Part shown: positions 1-6,867 of the stretch, piece by piece
How positions within the stretch are numbered: position 1 is the first letter of the stretch
Layout of the letters: every line of letters starts with the position of its first letter
Assembly: GCA_001796045.1 (NCBI GenBank)
Contig: MGLN01000157.1
Span: forward strand, 1-24,307
Length of the DNA: 24,307 bases
Origin: Caulobacterales bacterium RIFOXYB1_FULL_67_16
GTDB taxonomy: Bacteria > Pseudomonadota > Alphaproteobacteria > Caulobacterales > Caulobacteraceae
Direction of reading: 5' to 3'
The notes under the pieces: generated by a model
Databases searched by the model: none
Seen by the model: only the letters and a program-made list of their open reading frames with translations
Told to the model about the DNA's origin: nothing
Translations under genes and position numbers: made by a program

Positions 1-3
1 TAT

Positions 4-27
4 TTCCATAATTCGACTAATATGGAA
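4..27 (+). promoter_or_regulatory. ArsR-type operator and candidate promoter of the ars operon
   Basis: Inverted repeat with perfect 7-bp arms, TTCCATA at 4-10 and TATGGAA at 21-27, ending two bases before the arsR start codon. A -10-like TAATAT lies at 18-23, inside the dyad, so a repressor bound here would block RNA polymerase. A -35 box would fall at or beyond the left edge of the window and cannot be checked. If this -10 is right, transcription starts at about the ATG at 30, so the arsR message may be leaderless; no proper Shine-Dalgarno sequence precedes it. Autoregulation by ArsR is the family norm; the site itself is read from the sequence. Confidence 0.6.
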
Positions 28-29
28 TA

Positions 30-365
30 ATGGAAACCGAAGCTTCGATTCTCGCCCTGGCCGCCTTGGCGCAGTCAACGCGGCTGGAGGCGTTCCGCCT
101 GCTCGTGCGTCACGAACCCGGCGGCTTGCCGGCCGGTGAAATCGCAAACCATCTGGCGATCCCGGCCAACACCCTGTCGTCCCATCTGGGCGTCCTGACC
201 CGCGCGGGGCTGATCCGCTCCGAGCGTCGCAGCCGGTCGATCATCTACCGGGTCGATCTGGACCGGCTTCGCGACCTGGTCCTCTTCCTGCTCAAGGACT
301 GCTGCGGGGGCCGGGCGGACCTGTGTGAGCCTCTGCTGGCTGAACTCGCGCCCTGCTGCCCCTGA
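30..365 (+). CDS. arsR: ArsR/SmtB-family arsenite-responsive repressor
   Basis: Protein of 111 aa, a normal length for the ArsR/SmtB winged-helix family. The winged-helix DNA-binding region spans about residues 15-75, with the recognition helix around PANTLSSHLGVLTRAGLI. The expected N-terminal CVC-type As(III) motif is missing; instead C91-C92 and C99 lie in the C-terminal region, matching the C-terminal As(III) site described for Acidithiobacillus ferrooxidans ArsR (C95, C96, C102). A further CC pair sits at 109-110. It is first in an operon with arsC, acr3, a GNAT gene and arsH, directly behind a dyad operator. It should repress the operon until As(III) binds. The only in-frame start compatible with the dyad is ATG at 30. 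Confidence 0.93.
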   Translation: METEASILALAALAQSTRLEAFRLLVRHEPGGLPAGEIANHLAIPANTLSSHLGVLTRAGLIRSERRSRSIIYRVDLDRLRDLVLFLLKDCCGGRADLCEPLLAELAPCCP

Positions 366-368
366 GGA
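363..368 (+). promoter_or_regulatory. Ribosome binding site choosing the arsC start
   Basis: TGAGGA lies 4 nt before GTG at 373 and overlaps the arsR stop codon (363-365). It supports GTG 373 over the upstream ATG at 325, which lies inside arsR. Confidence 0.6.
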
Positions 369-372
369 TCCC

Positions 373-798
373 GTGGACATCGTCATCTATCACAACCCGG
401 CCTGCGGGACGTCGCGCAACGCGCTCGAACTCATCCGCCACGTCGGCATCGAGCCGCATATTGTCGAGTATCTGAAGACGCCGCCGTCGCGGACTATGGT
501 CGCCTGGCTGGCCGAACGCACCGGCGCGCCGCTGCGAGACCTGTTGCGCGAGAAGGACACGCCCTTCGCCGAACTGGCGCTCGGGAATCCCGACCTGACG
601 GACGATCAGCTTCTGGACGCGATCGAGGCCCATCCGATCCTGCTCAACCGGCCGATCGTCGTCAGTCCCTTGGGCGTCAGGCTCTGCCGGCCGTCCGAAG
701 CCGTGCTTGACCTTCTGCCCGCTGAGGGCCTCAAACCCTTCACCAAGGAGGACGGCGAGGTGGTCATCGACGTCGACGGCCGGCGGGTGGGACGATGA
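373..798 (+). CDS. arsC: Arsenate reductase, glutaredoxin-coupled ArsC family
   Basis: Reduces arsenate to arsenite in the cytoplasm using glutathione/glutaredoxin, supplying the substrate for the Acr3 pump encoded next. From the GTG start the protein is 141 aa, the same size as the plasmid R773 enzyme. The catalytic motif HNPACGTSRNAL places the nucleophile at C11; the anion-binding arginines fall at R59, R93 (LLNRPIVV) and R106 (GVRLCRPSE), each one position before R60, R94 and R107 of R773 ArsC. A start at 325 would overlap arsR by 41 bp and add 16 unconserved residues, so GTG 373 with its own ribosome binding site is preferred. The stop overlaps the acr3 start (ATGA). Confidence 0.93.
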   Translation: MDIVIYHNPACGTSRNALELIRHVGIEPHIVEYLKTPPSRTMVAWLAERTGAPLRDLLREKDTPFAELALGNPDLTDDQLLDAIEAHPILLNRPIVVSPLGVRLCRPSEAVLDLLPAEGLKPFTKEDGEVVIDVDGRRVGR

Positions 799-1883
799 TC
801 GATACGCCCGTGTCGGAGGCCGCGCCGCCGCGCCGCCTGTCCTTCCTCGACCGCTGGCTGACGGCGTGGATCTTCGCCGCCATGGGTCTGGGCGTCGCCT
901 TGGGAACCCTGGTTCCCGGCCTTCCCGCCTGGGTCGACAGCCTTTCGGTCGGCGCGACCAACATCCCGATCGCCATCGGTCTGATCCTGATGATGTACCC
1001 GCCGCTGGCCAGGGTCCGCTATGAGGCGCTGCCGCGCGTGTTCGCCGACAGGCGCGTGCTGGCCCTGTCCCTGTTCCAGAACTGGGTGCTGGGTCCGGTG
1101 CTGATGTTCGTCCTTGCGGTCATCTTCCTGCGCGATCAGCCCGAATACATGACCGGCGTCATCCTGATCGGCCTGGCGCGGTGCATCGCCATGGTGCTGG
1201 TCTGGAACCAGCTGGCGCGGGGCGACAATCAGTATGTGGCCGGGCTCGTCGCCTTCAACTCGATCTTCCAGATCCTGTTCTTCAGCCTCTACGCCTGGAT
1301 CTTCCTGACCGTCCTGCCGCCGCTGTTCGGCCTGCAGGGCAGCGTGGTCGACGTCAGCGTCTGGACCATCGCCGGCGCCGTTCTGATCTACCTCGGCCTG
1401 CCGTTCCTGGCCGGCTTCCTGACCCGCCGCAGTCTGATCGCCCGCCGGGGCGCCGACTGGTACGAGCGCCGCTTCCTGCCGCGCATCGGGCCGATCACCC
1501 TGGTCGCCCTGCTGTTCACCATCGTGGTCATGTTCAGCCTCAAGGGCGGCGAGGTGGTGGCTCTTCCGCTCGACGCCCTGCGCATCGCCATTCCGCTGAC
1601 CATCTACTTCCTCGTCATGTTCGTGGTCAGCTTCCTCCTGGGCAGGCTGATCGAGGCCGACTATCCGCGCACCACAGCCCTGGCCTTCACAGCGGCCTCG
1701 AACAATTTCGAACTGGCCATCGCGGTGGCCATCGCGGCGTTCGGGCTGACCTCGCCGGTCGCCTTCGCGGCGGTCATCGGGCCGCTGGTCGAGGTGCCGG
1801 TGCTGATCCTGCTGGTGTCGGTCGCGCTGTGGATGGGCCGGCGCTGGTTCCCGGACACCGCCCCGCCGGCGGACGTCGTCTGA
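795..1883 (+). CDS. acr3: Arsenite efflux transporter, Acr3 family
   Basis: Inner-membrane exporter of arsenite, driven by the proton-motive force. The 362-aa protein has about ten hydrophobic segments, as usual for bacterial Acr3 (bile/arsenite/riboflavin transporter superfamily). Family hallmarks are visible: C130 in LARCIAMVLVWN, matching the essential Cys129 of Alkaliphilus Acr3; the SNNFELAIAVAIA block; and E333 in IGPLVEVPVLI, matching the essential Glu305. It overlaps arsC by 4 nt and the following GNAT gene by 1 nt (TGATG), indicating translational coupling. It is not the unrelated 12-TM ArsB type, although annotation pipelines often call it arsB. Confidence 0.95.
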   Translation: MIDTPVSEAAPPRRLSFLDRWLTAWIFAAMGLGVALGTLVPGLPAWVDSLSVGATNIPIAIGLILMMYPPLARVRYEALPRVFADRRVLALSLFQNWVLGPVLMFVLAVIFLRDQPEYMTGVILIGLARCIAMVLVWNQLARGDNQYVAGLVAFNSIFQILFFSLYAWIFLTVLPPLFGLQGSVVDVSVWTIAGAVLIYLGLPFLAGFLTRRSLIARRGADWYERRFLPRIGPITLVALLFTIVVMFSLKGGEVVALPLDALRIAIPLTIYFLVMFVVSFLLGRLIEADYPRTTALAFTAASNNFELAIAVAIAAFGLTSPVAFAAVIGPLVEVPVLILLVSVALWMGRRWFPDTAPPADVV

Positions 1884-2302
1884 TGATCGGGCTTCACCGC
1901 GTCGATGCAAACGATTCCGGTCTGATCGCCGCGCTCAGAACCGAGGGCCTGCCGGACCCCGGCGCCGGCCGCTACTTCCGCGCCGACGACGACAGCGCCC
2001 TGGCCGGATACGTCGGCCTGGAAGGGCAGGGGCGGGACCTGCTGCTGCGCTCCCTGGTCGTATCCGCCCACAGGAAGGCGCAAGGCCTCGGAAGCCGCAT
2101 CCTGACCGCCGCCGAAGCCGTGGCGAGCGACATGGGCGGGGAACGTCTTCACCTGCTCACCACGACGGCCGAGCCCTTCTTCATCCGGCGCGGCTTCGTC
2201 GCCGCCGATCGGGAGGCCGCGCCCGAAGCGATCCGGCGAACCGGCGAGTTCACGGACATCTGCCCGGCCTCGGCCGCCTATCTCACCAAGGATCTCGGAT
2301 GA
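1883..2302 (+). CDS. arsN2: GNAT-family N-acetyltransferase, ArsN2-like
   Basis: Protein of 139 aa with a short GNAT fold. The acetyl-CoA loop region is seen as LVVSAHRKAQGLGSRIL (Q/RxxGxG/A-type motif), followed by a predicted beta strand/helix and the late FFIRRGFV block typical of GNAT proteins. Position inside an ars operon and the short length match the ArsN2 group rather than the longer arsinothricin acetyltransferase ArsN1. The substrate is not known from sequence; acetylation of an arsenical is inferred from context. The start is ATG 1883, sharing one base with the acr3 stop. The stop overlaps the arsH start by ATGA. Confidence 0.8.
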   Translation: MIGLHRVDANDSGLIAALRTEGLPDPGAGRYFRADDDSALAGYVGLEGQGRDLLLRSLVVSAHRKAQGLGSRILTAAEAVASDMGGERLHLLTTTAEPFFIRRGFVAADREAAPEAIRRTGEFTDICPASAAYLTKDLG

Positions 2303-3078
2303 CCTTCGCGCGTCTGCGGCCGCTGCCGGATCCGGATCATCTGCCGGCCCTGGACGCGGCTTTTCTGTCGAGCGATCCGGCGGGCGGCCTGGGTCCGCAC
2401 GACCACCCGCCACGCATTCTTCTCCTGTACGGGTCGCTGCGCGAACGCTCCTACTCGCGGCTCTGCGTCGAGGAAGCGGCCCGCCTGCTGCAGCGCATGG
2501 GATGCGAGACCCGCATCTTCGACCCGTCCGACCTGCCCCTGCCGGGCGCGCCCGGCGACGACGCGCACCCGGCGGTGCGAGAGTTGCGCGAGCACGCGCT
2601 CTGGTCGGAAGGCATGGTCTGGTGCAGCCCCGAACGGCACGGTCAGGTGTCCGGCCTGATGAAGCTGCAGATCGATCATCTGCCGCTGAGCCTGGGCGGC
2701 ATGCGCCCGACCCAAGGCCGGACGCTCGCGGTCATGCAGCTGTCGGGCGGCTCCCAGAGCTTCAACGCCGTCAACACCCTGCGCCTGCTTGGCCGCTGGA
2801 TGCGGATGATCACCATCCCCAACCAGTCCAGCGTGGCCAAGGCCTTTCAGGAATTCGACGAGGCAGGACGGATGAAGCCCTCGGCCTATTATGAGCGCAT
2901 CGTCGATGTGATGGAGGAACTGGTGCGCTTCACCATCCTCACCCGGCCTCACGCGGTCCAGCTGGTGGACCGCTATTCGGAGCGCAAGGCGGCCGGAACT
3001 CCGGTCGACGCCGCGACGGATCTGTCGGCCATCGCCTTCAAGCCGCAGGTCCCGCAAAGTCCTTCCACGCCGACCTGA
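2299..3078 (+). CDS. arsH: ArsH, NADPH-dependent FMN oxidoreductase of organoarsenical resistance
   Basis: Protein of 259 aa with a flavodoxin-like NADPH:FMN reductase fold. The FMN phosphate loop is YGSLRERSYS at about 44-53; the second flavin-contact motif is SPERHGQVSGLMK at about 111-123, as in Sinorhizobium meliloti ArsH, and the conserved GGSQSFNAVN block follows. The unusually long N-terminal arm (about 37 residues before the first strand) is typical of ArsH. Characterised members oxidise trivalent organoarsenicals such as methylarsenite to the less toxic pentavalent form. Last gene of the ars operon; it converges on pbrT with only 27 bp between the stop codons. Confidence 0.95.
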   Translation: MTFARLRPLPDPDHLPALDAAFLSSDPAGGLGPHDHPPRILLLYGSLRERSYSRLCVEEAARLLQRMGCETRIFDPSDLPLPGAPGDDAHPAVRELREHALWSEGMVWCSPERHGQVSGLMKLQIDHLPLSLGGMRPTQGRTLAVMQLSGGSQSFNAVNTLRLLGRWMRMITIPNQSSVAKAFQEFDEAGRMKPSAYYERIVDVMEELVRFTILTRPHAVQLVDRYSERKAAGTPVDAATDLSAIAFKPQVPQSPSTPT

Positions 3079-3105
3079 CGGCGTTAGACGCGCGCTCATT
3101 AGAGA

Positions 3106-5043
3106 TCAGGCGGCAGTCGGGGCCTTTGTGCCCGACGGCCGGGACGATCGGACGAAGCCGATCGCAAGAATGGCCACGGTCAGGATCTGGACCCCGACGC
3201 CCTCGAGCGTCGGGTAGAGGCCAAGGATCTCGATTCGGGGAAGCCAGGCGATCGGATGGACATCGATCCAGCCCGCCTCCTGCAGGGCCGCGACCCCCTT
3301 GCCGACCAGCACGACCGAAAGCACGGCCATCAGGATCGAGCTGAGGGAGAAGAACTGACCGATCGGCAGGCGCTTGCTGTAGGTCAGCAGGGCCCAGGCG
3401 ATGACCGCCAGAATGGCCACGGCGGTCAAGGCGCCGGCCAGCATGCCGACATGGCCGCCTTGGCTCCAGATGGCGGCGTAGAACAGGATGGTCTCAAACA
3501 CCTCGCGGTAGACCACCACGAAGGCGAGCAGGAACAGCAGCCAGGCCGACCGCCCCGACAGGGCCTTGGACAGTTTCTCGCGGATGTAGATCTGCCAGGC
3601 GTCCGCGTGGGACTTGCCATGCATCCAGATGCCGACCGAGACCAGGACCGCGCCCGCCAGCAGAGAACCGAAGCCCTCCGTCAGCTCCCGGCTCGCCCCG
3701 CTGATCGAGATCAGGAAGGTCGCCGCCGCCCAGGTGGCCCCGCCGGCGAGCAGGGCCGCGACCCAGCCGCCGTGTACATAGCGCAGCGCCTCGGGGCGTT
3801 CCGCCTTGCGCAGGAAGGCGATCATGGCGACCACGATCAGCAGAGCCTCCAGGCCTTCGCGAAGCAGGATGGTGAAGGCGCCCGCGAAACTGGCGACGTT
3901 GTCCGCCTCCTGCGGGGCCAGGGCCCGTTCGGCGGTGTCGAGCAGGGCGTTGAGCCGCGCGACCTGGGCCTGGACCTCTTCGGCGGGCGCGCCGCGCCCG
4001 ATGGCGGCCCGCAGGCCGGTCATGGCGGTTTCGACACGACGCAGCAGGGCGCCGTCGCGGGCGCCGAGCGCCGGCTCCACCGGCTCGAAGCCGTCGAGAT
4101 AGGCCGAGAGCGCCAGATCGGCGGCCTGTTTGCGGTCGCCCGCGCGGTAGGCCGCCAGGCTTTCCGCCAGGCGTGTGCGGGCGAGCGTGAGCGCGCCGCC
4201 CGAGGCCGGAGAGGCGGCGTCCGGATGCCGGCGGATGTAGGCGGTGACGGCGCGGGCCTTGGTCTCGCCGATGCGCGACGCCAGGTCGGCGGGCGTGGTC
4301 TGGGTGACGGAGGCCAAGGTGGGGAAGGCGGTGCGGATCGCCGGATCGCTCTCCCACAGACGTTGGCCTTCGGCGGCCTCGGCGTCGGTGAAGGCGAACC
4401 GCCCGACGTAGAAGGCCAGGGCCCAGCGATCCTCCGCCGGGAGATGCGCGAAACTGGCCATGGCGGTGCCGTCCAGGCCCTGGTCGATCACCTGATAGAG
4501 GCCGAACACGCTGCGCTGGCGGGCGCGCTCGACGTCAGCGAAGGCGATGGGCGCGGGATCCAGCCCCTGGGCGCCCTCGCCGTCGGCTCGTCCGGTGACG
4601 CCGTGGCAGACGGCGCACTGCTCCTGATAGAGGGCCTGCCCCCGGGCGAGATCGGGTGGGAAGGCCGGCGCCAGCGGGCTCGGATAGGCCGCGAGCAGCG
4701 CCGCGGCGAGGGACTTGGCCCGGGCGCCGACGTCTTCCGGCGAGGCTTTGGCGCGGATGCTGCTCTCGAGCGCTGCGGCGTTCCGCGAGAGGTCCGCTTT
4801 CGCCTCATGGGCGGGGAGGGCGGCGATCCGGGTGCGGATCTGACCGGCGAACTCGATCATTTCTCCGTATTCGGCAGCGCTGATGACCTGTCCGTTCGCG
4901 ACGGCGCCGGCATAGTCGACCGCGACATAATCCAGCAAGCGCCAGGCGACCTGGGCCTCGGAGGCGGCGGGGGCTTGGGCGTGGGCGGGAATGGAGAAGC
5001 CCAAGGCAAGAGCCAAGAGAAGCGATCGGAGCAGATGACGCAT
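3106..5043 (-). CDS. pbrT: PbrT-like cytochrome c/FTR1 iron-lead permease fusion
   Basis: Protein of 645 aa. A signal peptide (MRHLLRSLLLALALGF, cleavage near AHA-QAP) is followed by a periplasmic helical region, a cytochrome c domain with heme motif CAVCHG at 143-148 (candidate Met ligand near M195), a second helical region, and a C-terminal seven-helix FTR1 permease from about 385. The two FTR1 metal motifs are REGLE (395-399) and REVFE (513-517). Ferric transport by FTR1 proteins couples to oxidation of Fe(II), so the heme domain could feed electrons away during uptake. This domain order matches PbrT of the Cupriavidus metallidurans pbr locus, and a PbrR-like gene lies just upstream. Lead versus iron as the true substrate cannot be told from sequence. 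Start ATG 5043 opens directly into the signal peptide. Confidence 0.88.
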   Translation of the reverse strand: MRHLLRSLLLALALGFSIPAHAQAPAASEAQVAWRLLDYVAVDYAGAVANGQVISAAEYGEMIEFAGQIRTRIAALPAHEAKADLSRNAAALESSIRAKASPEDVGARAKSLAAALLAAYPSPLAPAFPPDLARGQALYQEQCAVCHGVTGRADGEGAQGLDPAPIAFADVERARQRSVFGLYQVIDQGLDGTAMASFAHLPAEDRWALAFYVGRFAFTDAEAAEGQRLWESDPAIRTAFPTLASVTQTTPADLASRIGETKARAVTAYIRRHPDAASPASGGALTLARTRLAESLAAYRAGDRKQAADLALSAYLDGFEPVEPALGARDGALLRRVETAMTGLRAAIGRGAPAEEVQAQVARLNALLDTAERALAPQEADNVASFAGAFTILLREGLEALLIVVAMIAFLRKAERPEALRYVHGGWVAALLAGGATWAAATFLISISGASRELTEGFGSLLAGAVLVSVGIWMHGKSHADAWQIYIREKLSKALSGRSAWLLFLLAFVVVYREVFETILFYAAIWSQGGHVGMLAGALTAVAILAVIAWALLTYSKRLPIGQFFSLSSILMAVLSVVLVGKGVAALQEAGWIDVHPIAWLPRIEILGLYPTLEGVGVQILTVAILAIGFVRSSRPSGTKAPTAA

Positions 5044-5064
5044 GACGAGCCTAGCTGTGAACGG

Positions 5065-5086
5065 GTCGCATTAGCATTCGTGCGAC
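5065..5086 (-). promoter_or_regulatory. Dyad before pbrT, possible Fur/metal-regulator site
   Basis: In the 67-bp gap between pbrR and pbrT, arms GTCGCA (5065-5070) and TGCGAC (5081-5086) flank a 10-bp centre. On the pbrT strand the centre contains a hexamer-like repeat GAATGC-TAATGC. Alternating AAT/ATT hexamers are a feature of Fur-family boxes, and the downstream gene is an FTR1 permease, so iron control is plausible. No clear -10/-35 was found with it, so the functional call is an inference. Confidence 0.35.
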
Positions 5087-5110
5087 GAGGTGTCGCGGCC
5101 AATGTCGCGC

Positions 5111-5551
5111 TTAGGCCGTCGGGACGGCTGCAGGCGCCGGATCATGCAAGACCTCGATGACCTTGCAGGCCGAGACGCGGCCGCCTGCGCATTCGGCGGT
5201 CATGCGGGATAGCTCTCCCTGGAGCGCCTTCAGCTGAGAGATTTTGATCGTGACATCGGCGAGGTGGCGCTGGGCGATAGCGTTGGCTTCGCTACAGGGC
5301 CTTTCAGGATGGTCGGCCAGATCCAGCAGCGATCGAATGGCGTCGAGGTCGAAACCCAGCTGACGCGCGTGACGGATGAAGGACAGTCGGCGCAACGCGT
5401 CCCCGTCGTAAAGTCGCCGATCGCTAGCCGTGCGCGGTGGGACGGGGAGCAGACCGATCTGCTCATAGAAGCGGATGGTAGGGACCTTCACCCCGGTGGC
5501 GGCCGCCAGCTTGCCGATGGTTTGCAGGGCGAAGGCGGGAGCATCGGGCAT
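5111..5551 (-). CDS. pbrR: MerR-family divalent metal regulator (PbrR/CadR/ZntR-like)
   Basis: Protein of 146 aa with an N-terminal MerR helix-turn-helix (TIGKLAAATGVKVPTIRFYEQIGLL, two overlapping stretches from residue 11), wing, long dimerisation helix and a metal loop. Cysteines sit at C86, C121 and C129. C86 is in the position that distinguishes divalent (Pb/Cd/Zn/Hg) sensors from CueR-type monovalent sensors, and the C86-C121 spacing of 35 matches PbrR691. The C121-C129 loop is CX7C. It lies 67 bp upstream of pbrT on the same strand and downstream of lspA. The perfect MerR dyad at 8559-8579, before the CDF-like transporter at the head of this run, is its most likely target. The exact metal is not determinable. 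Confidence 0.88.
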   Translation of the reverse strand: MPDAPAFALQTIGKLAAATGVKVPTIRFYEQIGLLPVPPRTASDRRLYDGDALRRLSFIRHARQLGFDLDAIRSLLDLADHPERPCSEANAIAQRHLADVTIKISQLKALQGELSRMTAECAGGRVSACKVIEVLHDPAPAAVPTA

Positions 5552-5602
5552 GGCGGGAACCTAGGGGGCGGGATGGTCCGCGACTAGAGGCGGAGGGCGA
5601 AC

Positions 5603-6148
5603 TCAACGACCCAAGAAAATCTGGAAGATGGCGATGGCGTAAGCGGCCAAGGTCGAGGCGCCGGTGAGCGCCATGCCGAAGGCCCGGGCCGCCGCGCCTT
5701 TGGGGTAGGCGAACGCGAAGGTCACACGACCGAAAAGGTAGAGCGCGACGAGAGCGGGCAGGAGGACGAGCTCGGGCCCCCTCAAGGTGGTAGCCAGGAT
5801 CAAATGGCCGCCGAAGGCCAAAACCGTCTGCTCCAGGGAGTTCTGCAGGACGGCCGCGGGCGCCGCCAGCCGGGCGCTCGGCGGCGCGTAGGCCGACCCC
5901 GGGCGGTCCGCGTCGGAGCGAAAACGCACGCTGGCCACTACGCGGACGCAGCCAGCCAGCCAGAGGAAGATTGGCAGATCGACCCGCAAAGCATACGCCA
6001 GCCGCTCGGCGAGCGGCGGCGCTCCGTCGATCCCCGCCCACTGCGGCGGCAGCCCCATCCAGGCCCCGACCAGCACGGCGACGGTCATTGCGATGGCGGC
6101 CATCGACCAGATGAGGATGAGCGTCTGCTCCTTGTCGAGCCTCATCAT
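5603..6148 (-). CDS. MAPEG-family-like integral membrane protein
   Basis: Protein of 181 aa with about four hydrophobic segments. The first hydrophobic helix starts near residue 10. The middle block NSLEQTVLAFGGHLILA and the later RVTFAFAYPKGAAARAFGMALTG resemble the MAPEG signature (Asn/Glu-containing helix, then an Arg/Tyr loop and an R-x-x-G helix). MAPEG proteins include glutathione-dependent membrane enzymes, but no bacterial substrate can be assigned here. It lies between lspA and pbrR in the minus-strand run (64 and 51 bp gaps). A role in metal tolerance is only inferred from location. Start at ATG 6148, or the adjacent ATG at 6145, behind a GAGG motif. Confidence 0.65.
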   Translation of the reverse strand: MMRLDKEQTLILIWSMAAIAMTVAVLVGAWMGLPPQWAGIDGAPPLAERLAYALRVDLPIFLWLAGCVRVVASVRFRSDADRPGSAYAPPSARLAAPAAVLQNSLEQTVLAFGGHLILATTLRGPELVLLPALVALYLFGRVTFAFAYPKGAAARAFGMALTGASTLAAYAIAIFQIFLGR

Positions 6149-6212
6149 GTCGTGTCCCTCATCCCGGCGGGCGAGCGGGCCTCCGGGCGCAACTGACCTT
6201 CCGACCGCAAGC

Positions 6213-6719
6213 TCACCGCCGAATCTCCACGGCGCCGTCGTCCCTGGCGTTCCGCGCCGACAAGAAGATCAGGGCCGCCACGCCGAGAACAATGGCGGCG
6301 TCGGCGAGGTTGAACGTCGGCCAATGCGCCTTGCCGATATGAACGTCGATGAAGTCCGTCACCGCGCCCGATCGGACGCGGTCGACGATGTTGCCCAGCG
6401 CCCCGCCGGCCACCAGCGCCAGTGCGAAGATCATGCTTTGACGTCGTGAACGGCCGATCGCGACCAGCATCGCCGCCGCGATCAAACCGGTGACCGTTAC
6501 GAGGAGCCAGCGCCCCGCATCCCCATCGGCCGACAGCAAGCCGAAGCTGACGCCCCGGTTGAAGCCGAGGATCAGGTTCAGGAAAGGACCGAGGTCCACC
6601 GGCTCGTCGAGTTGAGCGCGAGCCCAGGCCTTGGTCGATTGGTCCACGACCACGACGAACCCCGCCAGAGCAAAGCCGAGCGTTCGTGCGAGGCTGGAAG
6701 GCAAGGGCGTTTTAGTCAT
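6213..6719 (-). CDS. lspA: Lipoprotein signal peptidase II (PbrC-like position)
   Basis: Protein of 168 aa with four hydrophobic helices. The conserved blocks are present: DQSTK (26-30), FNRGVSFG (53-60), GNIVDRVRSG with catalytic D113, and FNLADAAIVLG with catalytic D140; E. coli LspA uses D114 and D141. It cleaves prolipoprotein signal peptides in the inner membrane. A metal-island copy beside pbrR and pbrT matches PbrC of the pbr locus, so this is probably an accessory paralogue rather than the housekeeping gene. Start ATG 6719 is chosen because the fold begins there; an in-frame ATG at 6842 would add 41 residues that partly read through a decayed methyltransferase end. No good ribosome binding site is seen. 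Confidence 0.93.
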   Translation of the reverse strand: MTKTPLPSSLARTLGFALAGFVVVVDQSTKAWARAQLDEPVDLGPFLNLILGFNRGVSFGLLSADGDAGRWLLVTVTGLIAAAMLVAIGRSRRQSMIFALALVAGGALGNIVDRVRSGAVTDFIDVHIGKAHWPTFNLADAAIVLGVAALIFLSARNARDDGAVEIRR

Positions 6720-6840
6720 CGGCGCCGCCCACGGACTTGCGCGCTCTGTAAAAGGAAATCCAGCCGTTCGGCGTCGGAGGCGGTGTCGGCCACCAGGCTT
6801 GGCGAGAAGACCATTGTCTCTAAACCCTGACGGGTCGGGC
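6713..6840 (-). pseudogene. Remnant of the 3' end of a second SAM methyltransferase gene
   Basis: On the minus strand, 6777 down to the TAA at 6715-6713 reads PTPNGWISFYRARKSVGGAD plus D and stop, closely matching the C-terminal PTPSGSISLYRARK of the intact methyltransferase encoded at 7198-7881. The nucleotide segments 6736-6778 and 7231-7273 agree at 36 of 43 positions. Farther upstream the match is lost after a likely frameshift; a segment reading GLETMVF near 6830-6807 in another frame may belong to the same old gene, so the left limit is approximate. The remnant's stop codon overlaps the lspA start (ATGACTAA), which suggests that a methyltransferase gene was once translationally coupled to lspA. 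Confidence 0.65.
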
Positions 6841-6867
6841 ATGACATCGACATTGACGTTACCGCCG

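Noticed and set aside
606..1910. Long open frame on the minus strand opposite arsC and acr3
   Set aside because: Its product is rich in Arg, Gln, Asp and Gly with no fold or signal, and it lies opposite genes with clear catalytic motifs. It is a high-GC shadow.
3079..3105. Shared bidirectional terminator between arsH and pbrT
   Set aside because: The 27-bp convergent gap has no clear stem or T-run, so none is claimed.
3256..5160. 634-codon open frame on the plus strand opposite pbrT
   Set aside because: Low-complexity Gly/Arg/Asp/Gln product with no recognisable domain; pbrT on the other strand has the signal peptide, heme motif and both FTR1 motifs.
6720..6842. 41-residue N-terminal extension of lspA from ATG 6842
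   Set aside because: The extension reads through the methyltransferase remnant in a different frame and has no similarity to LspA proteins; the conserved fold starts at 6719.
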